DNA from: Ministeria vibrans ATCC 50519
Taxonomy: Eukaryota > Opisthokonta > Filasterea
DNA: 24,467 nt
Reading direction: 5' to 3'
Assembly: GCA_943704425.1 (NCBI GenBank)
Contig: CALSCP010000368.1
Coordinates: 1-24,467 of the forward strand
The notes beneath the pieces are model-generated. The model made no database searches and was not told the DNA's origin. It saw only the letters and a list, made by a program, of their open reading frames with translations. Below, piece by piece: positions 12,701 to 18,889 of this stretch. The translations under genes and the position numbers were made by a program. Within the stretch, counting starts at the first letter, position 1, and each line of letters begins with the position of its first letter.

Positions 12701-14719
12701 GTTGTTGAGAATCACCACCATTTTCCCAGCGAAGAGCTGTCGCAAGGTACACCCATTCGACAACGGTGCGTTGAATCGCACACCATTGTAAAGGTCAATG
12801 TTCCACGTACAGCACTTCTGGCCAACGGTAGCGCAAAGCTTGTGCCAGGACCTTACTTCACCAGCTGTTGTGCGCTGGTTGGTAATAAGCAACACTTGAC
12901 ATGCCTGCGCCTGCTCCAGTGGAAAAGGTTCGGAGACCTGCAACTCCACATCTCGCCGTTGAATTGCCTCCAAGAGCGCATGGTCCTCCAATTTCCCTAA
13001 CTGCATCACGACAGCCATGGAGATTTGCGTGTAGTAGGGCACGATCGGGTCGATGGCAAGGCAGGCCAGCAGGGGTAGCGTGCTGCCAGGCTCTGCCAGA
13101 AGAATCTCATACTCTGTAGTCAAGCTCGTCACGCTGTTGGTGTCACCTCCACCACCTCCAACGCAGTGACCGTCACCGCCACCGCTGAGTGGAAGACTGT
13201 GCGGCTGAATGCGGTCGCTATTCACAGTGTAGAGTGCGAAGGCTGTCTCGGGCACTGGGAGCAGTGTGGGCGGATCAGACAGGTTGGTGGAGCATGCGGA
13301 CACGATGGTACCGCTCAGTACTACTGTCAAAGCACGTCGCCCCTGAGACGCGGATCCCAACGAAAACTTGCTGTGATTGTCGACAAAGCACACAATAGGG
13401 GTCTCCGAGCCGCGCATTGGAGCAATGTGGCTCAAAATGGTGCTCAAATACACGGGAAAGTGCACAACAATAGTTGACTCCTGATTTTGTTGGATATGTT
13501 GAAGTGGTAAGTTGACACGGGGCACCAGAGCGTTGTAGCGCATGGGTACGTGGACCTTAAGCGGATTACCAACGAGTGGGAGCGCCGGAAAGTCTAAACT
13601 CTCCCCTCGGTTTCCGCTGCCACTGCTGCTGCTCAGCGCCCTCACATGCCATGAAATGGGTTGGGCAAAGTGGCGCAGCTCACCAGCCTTGAGTTGGGAG
13701 TCAATTTCCACGTGATTCTCTGGGAGGCACTCAAACCATGCGCTACATGGATGTGAAAAGAGAATTTTCTGGCGAAGTGGCGTCGGCATGGTGCCCACAT
13801 TTTCCACGACAAGCCATGTGTTGCAAAGGCACCCCGGCTCAATCACATCATCACACCAGACCGACGAAAAGGTGGTCTTCTCCAGATCGACGCGCAAATC
13901 GTAAGGCGGCACAGACGTGAAGAGATACTCGCGCGTGCTGCTTCCCACCACCTGTATGACGGGGCTGCCATCTTTCCCATCATTTCCTTTCTTTCCAGCT
14001 CTGCCATTCCCACCTGCAACGCCAGAACGTCCAGCTAGTCCAGCGTAATGCGTAGTCTCAATGCGTGTGTGCCCTTCCCAAGTGTACGTCGAGCCAGCCG
14101 CGCCGGCAGCCCCTCCCTGACCGGCCCTTCCACCACTTCCACCAGGCCCAGGGTCGCCGCCTGCGCCTCCGCTGGCGGTCGGTACCGTCTTGAAGAGCAT
14201 GAGCATGTCAGTGTCGGCTTCATCGACTGATACGATCACTCGGCCCCCGTTGCCTCCATCACCTCCATTTCCGCCAGGGCCACCTCGGGTGCCATTTGTT
14301 CCACTCCTGCCGCTTTCCCCGATTTTGCCATCTCTGCCGTCATTGCCACTTAGGCCGGGCGATCCGACCTCGCCTTTGCCACCTTTTCCGCCATCCGCGC
14401 GCAGGCGTATGTCCTCTGGCAGACGGTCGAGGGAATAAACGACCGTATTTGGCTTTTTTGGTGATTTCTTGCCAGGTTTGACTGGAAAAAAGGAGAAAGA
14501 GAGTGAGGGAAAAGCTAAGTAGACGTTACGGGTGTGCAATGAACACAACGTCCTACCAAGAGTTGAAGTCACAATAACAGCATCCTCTTGCGTGCTAAAC
14601 TCGAGGAGGATCTCGCCACCATCCTTCCCGTGCTGGCCGTTGCGGCCACCGAGGCTGAAGAAGCCTCCGCCCTTGTCGCCCTGTCGTCCTGACATGTCAA
14701 GGGATAAACTTTTGCTCAT
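9779..14719 (-). CDS. Glycine-rich repeat protein with two PH domains, 1621 aa
   Basis: Two exons: 14719-14557 and 14481-9779, with a 75-nt intron; stop TAA. Start is ATG 14719 (MSKSLSLDMS); a CTGGTACAG acceptor 13 nt upstream suggests a further intron in the 5' UTR. Order: Gly-rich segments at 14-36 and about 85-228 made of loose GxxG/GGxGG units like collagen or PGRS repeats; a long unrecognised beta-rich region; a segment near 645-715 (VLLITNQ, WHKLCATVG, WNIDLYNG) that looks like an alternating alpha/beta fold; PH domain 1 at about 788-904 (LQKGFMKKRGG, FKRRFWIL, closing W); an acidic Ser-rich linker near 955-985; PH domain 2 at about 1082-1178 (LQKRG, WRKRWFVL, closing W); and an all-helical C-terminus with a charged coil after about 1520. 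PH domains suggest phosphoinositide binding at a membrane. Full architecture not recognised; role unknown. Confidence 0.9.
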   Translation of the reverse strand: MSKSLSLDMSGRQGDKGGGFFSLGGRNGQHGKDGGEILLEFSTQEDAVIVTSTLGRTLCSLHTRNVYLAFPSLSFSFFPVKPGKKSPKKPNTVVYSLDRLPEDIRLRADGGKGGKGEVGSPGLSGNDGRDGKIGESGRSGTNGTRGGPGGNGGDGGNGGRVIVSVDEADTDMLMLFKTVPTASGGAGGDPGPGGSGGRAGQGGAAGAAGSTYTWEGHTRIETTHYAGLAGRSGVAGGNGRAGKKGNDGKDGSPVIQVVGSSTREYLFTSVPPYDLRVDLEKTTFSSVWCDDVIEPGCLCNTWLVVENVGTMPTPLRQKILFSHPCSAWFECLPENHVEIDSQLKAGELRHFAQPISWHVRALSSSSGSGNRGESLDFPALPLVGNPLKVHVPMRYNALVPRVNLPLQHIQQNQESTIVVHFPVYLSTILSHIAPMRGSETPIVCFVDNHSKFSLGSASQGRRALTVVLSGTIVSACSTNLSDPPTLLPVPETAFALYTVNSDRIQPHSLPLSGGGDGHCVGGGGGDTNSVTSLTTEYEILLAEPGSTLPLLACLAIDPIVPYYTQISMAVVMQLGKLEDHALLEAIQRRDVELQVSEPFPLEQAQACQVLLITNQRTTAGEVRSWHKLCATVGQKCCTWNIDLYNGVRFNAPLSNGCTLRQLFAGKMVVILNNERVFDNTTGHVPLVSGRQVPLDGKTQQPGDGDLFNRADIMQCIVESAMHVYVCGLPDGVHPLLMDHWMPPSDDGIPGIQKSVYSSEFQFRQRYRVDADSVARSAATIKQERRSEHRAVSVMADAGDASPVAATAFGSVPPLQKGFMKKRGGFDGTKAFKRRFWILDAVAGTLSYFEDTVSKVCLGEIPLHGAAIELDSENSENFKLITGAQRGGRVFFLRVDATCHERSNVLTRLNPNAPFFLNSQTQWMDAIKHVIAASSFSSSCDMGEDKNVGCGPSVISLDSESSIATSSTAAAIDRVGGACGDHGLDLDDRISEISEISESESDDDCSAVDLRPSRSGADAGSGSIVNDDTHAINVRVSRPGRGNPAAPPCSDTLSLDGSIMRHVCLRAPGMRGEVPPVMHQWIGCHVPFDSSSVLWWPADFVASGDFAGMLQKRGVGQLGGGWRKRWFVLRPANKTLSYYSSHKSLKANGVIALRTFCLVQGVPGELQIETPTRTYYLADMPEPLRMPGYNPIDMWREQLELLVVCGPPRRARGDECDHAPLPGIESVPKESVLPQGALRVQELNSFADPRATSTLQRMSLDGLHDACQGWAGNGETIACGDIELVNKNMYAKQQTEFESKTARELSVFLREQYPCLRFCIQLISKQRQINVLPPTRHHYATVVFRQASSAQIHDPAFVESRGNMFSFFKCWHFSKKLFMLRHLPDDLGATSPYGDARQNVALIIAATVVSDLADEQACYRHVDETHVVTVRQWTVELLKQRGLVLLRQFCQALFTPSTQLYAMARGSAKRALIESILVSIMLMCLRFRSFKSSLLTTVHSVVSDATCDLLQSAVAKLIFEAGETEEAAGKAREQVQITREYERLQKLAAAKKSLEKKQNITAEQSFRLQRDPFPAPGQQLPPFSSIAIKLGNSIVSQDKREPIDTSQRQEPIHYAFDSAAQRKQRLIEYARDAPKVFFTTESDVISY

Positions 14720-14908
14720 TCTTGCAGCCTGTACCAGAGAAGAGAAAAAGCATGTTAGGCAACGAAAGCAAAAGGTAATGCAGGGTGACGCAGTGGCGTA
14801 ACTCTCGCGTTGAAGACAGAGTTAGGGGGGTCGACAACAAACAAGCAAGAGACTTTACAAGCGAACGATATGAACAAAAAAAAAAGGTCACAAGACCAAT
14901 CACCTTCA

Positions 14909-14935
14909 CCAATCCCGCACACGCCCGCCACCGCC
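14909..14935. repeat. 27-bp direct repeat, copy 1
   Basis: CCAATCCCGCACACGCCCGC followed by CACCGCC; identical to 15079-15105. Flanks are similar but diverged (CCGCAA and CACACA downstream in both), which suggests an old tandem duplication of about 170 bp. Confidence 0.95.
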
Positions 14936-15078
14936 GACCGCCGCAAAAAACCACCCACACACACCCTTGGCAAATATGTGACTGACTGCAAGCGCTAAAG
15001 AGCCCGCAATATCACAGAAGGACGAATATTGCATTGCGCGGTGAGGCCGAGAAGTAGGCTGGAGTCCGGCTGGAGAGC

Positions 15079-15105
15079 CCAATCCCGCACACGCCCGCCA
15101 CCGCC
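15079..15105. repeat. 27-bp direct repeat, copy 2
   Basis: Second exact copy of the block at 14909-14935, offset by 170 bp. Like the first copy it starts with a CCAAT box, so the duplication may have doubled a promoter element of the minus-strand PH gene. Confidence 0.95.
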
Positions 15106-15464
15106 CACTTCCGCAAGATGACACACGCACACTGGACACACACACAATCCTCTGATACGTATGTGGCTTACTTTGATAGTTGAGAAGCGTACGAATTTGT
15201 GAACTGTAAAAAAAAATTGAAGACAGGTTTGGTTATCTCACGGTTAGAAATCAGACTGCGCTCTTGTGCCCGATTGCGGCAAATCCTTTGCAGTAATGCA
15301 TAACTGAAACTGCAATTTGACATGACAGAAGTCCGAAACTCGTGCTACGCATTCCCTTCGTTGCGAAGAAGCACCGTCCTTGAGGTAGCAGTGTGACGGG
15401 CCAGTACCGAGTGTGCTGCCGAGGTGGTGTTGGCATCGGCACGTCCATGCTATTTGCTAAGTGA

Positions 15465-15477
15465 ACTAACCCTAACC
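15465..15477. promoter_or_regulatory. Telobox-like element
   Basis: ACTAACCCTAACC is nearly two copies of the TTAGGG-type telomeric unit. Single teloboxes are known promoter elements in some eukaryotes; it lies 168 bp upstream of the microprotein start. A chance occurrence is quite possible. Confidence 0.25.
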
Positions 15478-15644
15478 TCGTGCCCGTCGAGAGGGCGGGG
15501 GTGCGGTGGATGATTTTGAGCGGAAGAAATCTGTGAATCCGACTTGCACTTGAGTGATTAATGAGTGTCGTCTTTTCACTATTTACTATTACCCTTTTGG
15601 CTTTTAGTATTTTACATTTCTTGTCTATTTTCTTTCTGTGAAGT

Positions 15645-16050
15645 ATGACGGATAGAGGCGAAGCCGCAATTGATTCGTTGCAACGTGAAGTCGAAGAGGT
15701 GACGACTTTTGTGTTTTCTTTTGTGTGTCCCATCCGAGAACTGTGCGTCTTATGGCGCTCTCTTCTTCTATCCCCAACGACATGCGTGGTTCGACTTTCT
15801 TATCGTGTGCGGCGTTGCCACTTTTTGTGTCGATTGAGTCGTTGTGAAAACGATTTGTGTGTTGACACTTTTGTGCTTCCGTTGATCACAGGCTGCAACG
15901 CACCTGTCGGAGATTTACGAGAGCGTGGCATCGCAAGCAGTTGTCATGGCAGCGTTGGTGGCTGAGGCGAACACACAGCTTGAGTTTCTGAGTGCCTGGC
16001 GTGAGTTTGTGCGTCCAGTGCCTCCAACGACGAGTGAGCGAGAGCAGTGA
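15645..16050 (+). CDS. Small helical protein, 70 aa, two exons
   Basis: Exon 1 is 15645-15698 (18 codons, starting MTDRGEAAID), exon 2 is 15892-16050 with stop TGA. The 193-nt intron has a GTGACG donor and a GATCACAG acceptor, and the phase closes at codon boundaries. The protein lacks Cys, Gly-rich or membrane segments and is almost entirely predicted helix with hydrophobic residues at heptad-like spacing (EVEEAATHLSEIYESVASQA), ending in a short Pro/Thr/Ser tail. The size, helix and LSAWREF near the end faintly recall small kinetochore DASH subunits such as Dad1, or other small coiled-coil complex subunits, but I do not recognise it. Good splice sites and uniform helix make it more likely than not a real gene. 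Confidence 0.6.
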
Positions 16051-16245
16051 TGCAATATTAATAGTGTGGTGTATCTGTACAGTAGTAAGACTCTTGAATA
16101 ACACGACTCTTGGTGAGTGTCAGTGACTGAAAAGTATGCGACCGATGGATTATACGAAAAGATGGCTTGTTTTTATACGTTTGTTCTGGTCACCCTTCAC
16201 CCGAGAACAATAATATCATTAACAGTAATATCATCCTTCGCATTT
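16051..16245. other. Convergent spacer
   Basis: 195 nt between two stop codons facing each other. It holds a repeated AATATCATT/AATATCATC near 16211-16234 and no recognisable gene or clear AATAAA. Confidence 0.45.
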
Positions 16246-17064
16246 CTACTTCAGTTCAAAGTCACGCTTGAAGGAAAACACGAGCTGCACACACATACAC
16301 ACAGAGAGAGAGACACACAGACATGAGGAGAACAAAGGGATAAGAGAACGACGACACACAAACGTTAATTTGGCTTACAGTGTGGTGCGCCTTAGCGGCA
16401 ATTTCCTTGGACATGCTCTGGAACGCAAAGGGTGTGTCCATCTCAAAAACCTCGGTGACTCCCTCGCTCGTGACAGTGTACCTGTGAGAAGAAGGGCAAG
16501 GAGAAATGAACGAAATCGCAAAGGAGAGTCGTCACCGTTTCGTACGTTGAGATCGCGTCGTATGAGCCCCAAGGAACTTCAATTTCGCCATAGTACTTGA
16601 CGATACATGTGCCATCGTTGCGAACAATGGGTTGGAGACGCTATGGTCGAAGCGGATGTCAATACAATGCACAATGCAAATCAATCGGATTTTGTCTCCA
16701 CTTTGCTTTACCTTGGCCTTCACGCTCAAGATGTGATCGTAGAAGCCAAGGATGTCAATCTTCTCATTGTGCACATAGGTGACAGTTCCGTCCGAATGGT
16801 TCTTGATGCTGTCCTGCGTGACGCCCAGCGGATGGCGTTGGAACACCTCCTTGACGTTGCTGACAGCCAAACAGACATCGCGAGTGATGCACTTGAACTT
16901 GGCTTCTGTCGTCACCTACACGAGCACGCCGTGCAGGTGTCAGGTGTCGCTGTACCGCTGCACGTCGGTGGATGGCAGAAAGGGTGTACCGACACTTGGA
17001 CGGAGCGAAAAGCAAATCCGCACGCGATCATGAAAAGGAATCCAAGGATTGCTTTGGCAGCCAT
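16246..17064 (-). CDS. Secreted or lumenal protein of unknown family, 171 aa, 5 exons
   Basis: Exons: 17064-16990, 16915-16712, 16640-16546, 16481-16379, 16284-16246 (stop TAG). All four introns are GT-AG (64-94 nt) and the phases close. Exon 1 encodes a clear signal peptide (MAAKAILGFLFMIACGFAF, 1-19). The mature part is about 150 residues with alternating strands, two Cys close together (CITRDVC) and a third later (GTCIVKYYG), and motifs RHPLGV, HSDGTVTYVHNEKIDILG and EIEVPWGSY. It has no membrane anchor. The size and pattern could fit a small alpha+beta barrel such as the NTF2-like fold, but that is a guess and I do not recognise a family. The exon 1 donor could alternatively lie 6 nt earlier. 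The last intron ends in a UG-repeat tract before its acceptor. Confidence 0.78.
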
Positions 17065-17236
17065 AGTGGTATGAAAGATAGAGAAGAGAGACAGAAAAAG
17101 GGGGACTAGTAGAGAAAGAGAGATTCGTCAAGCAAAGTAGTGAAAGTTTGAGAGTTGTCAGTTGTGATTCTTGATTGAAAATTTGAAACTAAATCACATT
17201 TATTTTCATTTCTATTCTGACTTGCAGTCTTTCACA
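17065..17236. promoter_or_regulatory. Shared upstream region of secreted-protein gene and eRF1
   Basis: 172 nt separate the two divergent start codons. It is purine-rich on the left (GAGAAAGAGAG) and AT-rich on the right. CTTGCAG at 17221-17227 just before the eRF1 start would suit a 5' UTR splice acceptor, but no donor can be assigned. Confidence 0.5.
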
Positions 17237-18820
17237 ATGCAAACAAACTCTCAACGCCAACAAGCACTTCTCCAGCGTCGCGCTCTACAGCGCCTTGCCG
17301 ACATTCGTGGTGATGGTACTAGTCTCATTACCCTTCTTGTTCCTGGAAAGGAGCCTGTTCATCGTGTCGTCCAGGTAATTAAGACTTACGCTCAACCTCT
17401 CTTCAAAGTACTATCTCCCTGCCTACTGACCTTCGACCTCTCAAACATGTGACTGAGCTAAAAGAATTACTCGTTCCATGTACTTATGTTGATCCTGTTA
17501 CCCACTATCTTTCTTGCACAACTACAATCTATTCCATTTATTGCGCAACTTTTTCTTTTCAGCTTCTTCACGATGAAATGGCCATGTCGTCGCACATTAA
17601 GAGCCGCGTCAACCGCCAGTCGGTGCAAGAAGCCATTCAAGGATGTTTGTCAATTGTGCGTCAGTATGCGGTGCTCCCGCCTAATGGCTTGGCCATTTTC
17701 TCGTCGGGTCGAGCACTGAAAATCCGCGAAAGTCTGGAGCCTCTCGTGGCCATTCCGTCTCGCAAGTACATCTGCGGCTCGACCTTTCACATCCCCGAGC
17801 GCATTCTCGAGGCCGCACACGGAGGCGACACGCGGGTGTTCGCCTTTGTCGTTGTGGACGGCCACGGGGCGCTCGTGGCGTCGCTGCAAGGACCGACTCG
17901 TCGCACGCTGGCACGCGTCACTTGCAACCTGCCTAAGAAGCAGAGCAACGGAGGCCAGTCCGCGCCTCGTTACGGCCGACAGCGTCTTTAACGCGCGCCA
18001 CGAGTTTCTCGTGCGCGTCTCCGAGGTGATGTCGCTGCAGCTGCGCCCTTTACTCAGCACCGTCACGGCCGGCACGTCGACGGCGGGCGCGCCGCTGCAC
18101 CTGGAGGGCATCATCATTGGGGGTCTCGCAGACCTCAAGAGCGAACTCCAAGAGGTCCTTGAACCGCGTCTGCGCCAGCGCGTTCTCATGCTCGTCGACG
18201 TGTCGCACAGCGGCGAGAATGGTCTGAGCGAGGCCATCTCACGCTCGGCGTCCCACCTCGAAGGCATCCGCTACCTCGCCGAACGCGATTCGATCCAACG
18301 CTTTTTCGACGTCATTGCCCGCGATCCCGACATGGCCGTCTACGGCCGTGCCGCCACACTGGCTGCATTGCGCGCCGGAATGCTCACCCAATTGTTTCTC
18401 TGCGAAAAGAGCGTGAGTGTGAACACAACGCGTACGACGACTGCAACGACGACGACGACGACCACCACCACCACCGCCGTGGTCGTGCCCAGCAGTAGTA
18501 GTAGTAGTACCACTTGTGAGGATCGTGATGGTATGCACATTTGTGGTCTTGTTGAAGACTTGCAAGCGACAACCCTCGAGGGTGAGACGGGCGACGAAAT
18601 GCTTGAGTCGCTGTTCCAACTGGCGCGAGAGACTAACGCGGACGTCAGTGTCGTCTCCATGGCAACGCCCGAGGCACAACAGCTGTACACAGGCTTTGAT
18701 GGTTTTGGGGGTCTACTGCGCTTCCGGGGAGCAATGGATGCACTAGGTGGCACGGTCGAGAGCGACGATGATGACAACGACGATTTGGACATGAGTGCGT
18801 ACGAAGAGGAGTATTGCTAA
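17237..18820 (+). CDS. eRF1: Peptide chain release factor eRF1, apparently requiring a +1 frameshift, 464 aa
   Basis: eRF1 recognises all three stop codons in the ribosomal A site and triggers peptide release with eRF3. Exons: 17237-17374 and 17563-18820. Motifs: GTS at 27-29, HIKS at 57-60 (usually NIKS), YICGSTF matching YxCxxxF, GGQ at 176-178, and a C-terminal GFGGLLRFRG followed by an acidic tail. The zero frame stops at TAA 17989-17991, after codon 188 (GGQSAPRYGRQRL). Homology goes on in the +1 frame from AAC 17990 (NARHEFLVRVSEV) to TAA 18818-18820, with no residue missing or added compared with the human protein across the join. No intron explains this. The CTT TAA C context matches the slippery site of bacterial RF2. 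Length is about 27 residues above usual because of a Thr/Ser-rich insert near 334-360. Alternative: a one-base error in the TTT run. Confidence 0.92.
17986..17992 (+). promoter_or_regulatory. Putative programmed +1 frameshift site CTT TAA C in eRF1
   Basis: The zero-frame codons are CTT (Leu188) and TAA. A P-site tRNA moving from CUU to UUU would bring AAC into the A site, giving the Asn that begins the conserved +1 frame. It differs from the bacterial RF2 site CUU UGA C in one base, and CUU is also the slip codon of yeast Ty1, EST3 and ABP140. C directly after a stop codon is a weak termination context in eukaryotes. Confidence 0.65.
17993..18018 (+). promoter_or_regulatory. GC-rich hairpin just downstream of the frameshift site
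   Basis: CGCG (17994-17997) pairs with CGCG (18014-18017), and CACGAG (17999-18004) pairs with CTCGTG (18008-18013), with a UUU loop and one bulged C (17998); G17993-U18018 can add a wobble pair. The stem starts one to two bases after the UAA. Such 3' structures stimulate recoding in several known cases. The sequence also encodes conserved residues, so chance cannot be excluded. Confidence 0.55.
18440..18511 (+). repeat. ACG/ACC and AGT trinucleotide runs in eRF1 coding sequence
   Basis: ACG and ACC runs (18446-18476) encode a poly-Thr tract and an AGT run (18493-18511) encodes Ser, separated by AVVVP. This forms the low-complexity insert in the C-terminal domain of eRF1, in the region corresponding to the minidomain. 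Confidence 0.9.
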
Positions 18821-18889
18821 ACAATGAAACAAGAGTGTGTTTTGTGTCTATGTGTGTGTGTGTGTGTGTGTGTGAGTGTGAGTGAAGGT
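18821..18889. other. Convergent 69-nt spacer with TG repeat
   Basis: The eRF1 and SET-protein stop codons face each other across only 69 nt, of which 18851-18874 is a perfect (TG)n tract. The two 3' UTRs probably overlap. No AATAAA is seen. Confidence 0.6.

Larger units (their letters stand above)
14720..15644. promoter_or_regulatory. 925-bp divergent upstream region between PH gene and microprotein gene
   Basis: No convincing gene on either strand; the longest frame (15251-15733, minus) has no family resemblance and overlaps the start of the next gene. The region contains a duplicated 27-bp GC-rich block, three CCAAT boxes (14896-14900, 14909-14913, 15079-15083), CA-rich stretches near 14945-14965 and 15118-15148, and a telobox-like ACTAACCCTAACC at 15465-15477. 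It should hold both divergent promoters and probably a 5' UTR intron of the PH gene ending at about 14733. Confidence 0.6.

Noticed and set aside
12554-13000. Plus-strand open frames inside the PH gene (also 10370-11011, 11468-12151)
   Set aside because: They are shadows of one long open minus-strand frame with recognisable PH domains.
15465-15477. Interstitial telomere or chromosome end
   Set aside because: Fewer than two full units are present; at most a telobox.
15251-15733. 160-codon minus-strand open frame in the divergent region
   Set aside because: Composition is unlike the other proteins here, there is no domain, and it overlaps the start of the microprotein gene.
17977-18040. A short intron removing the TAA in eRF1
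   Set aside because: The only GT-AG pair that spans the stop is about 21 nt and would delete conserved residues (NARHE); homology across the break is residue-for-residue complete, so only one base is in excess.
17650-18267. 205-codon minus-strand open frame antisense to eRF1
   Set aside because: It follows from the GC-rich third codon positions of eRF1; no family features.
17237-18820. eRF1 locus as a pseudogene
   Set aside because: Both frames are otherwise intact over 188 and 276 codons, the intron is proper, and the motifs GTS, YxCxxxF and GGQ are kept; a decayed copy would show more damage. A read error remains possible.
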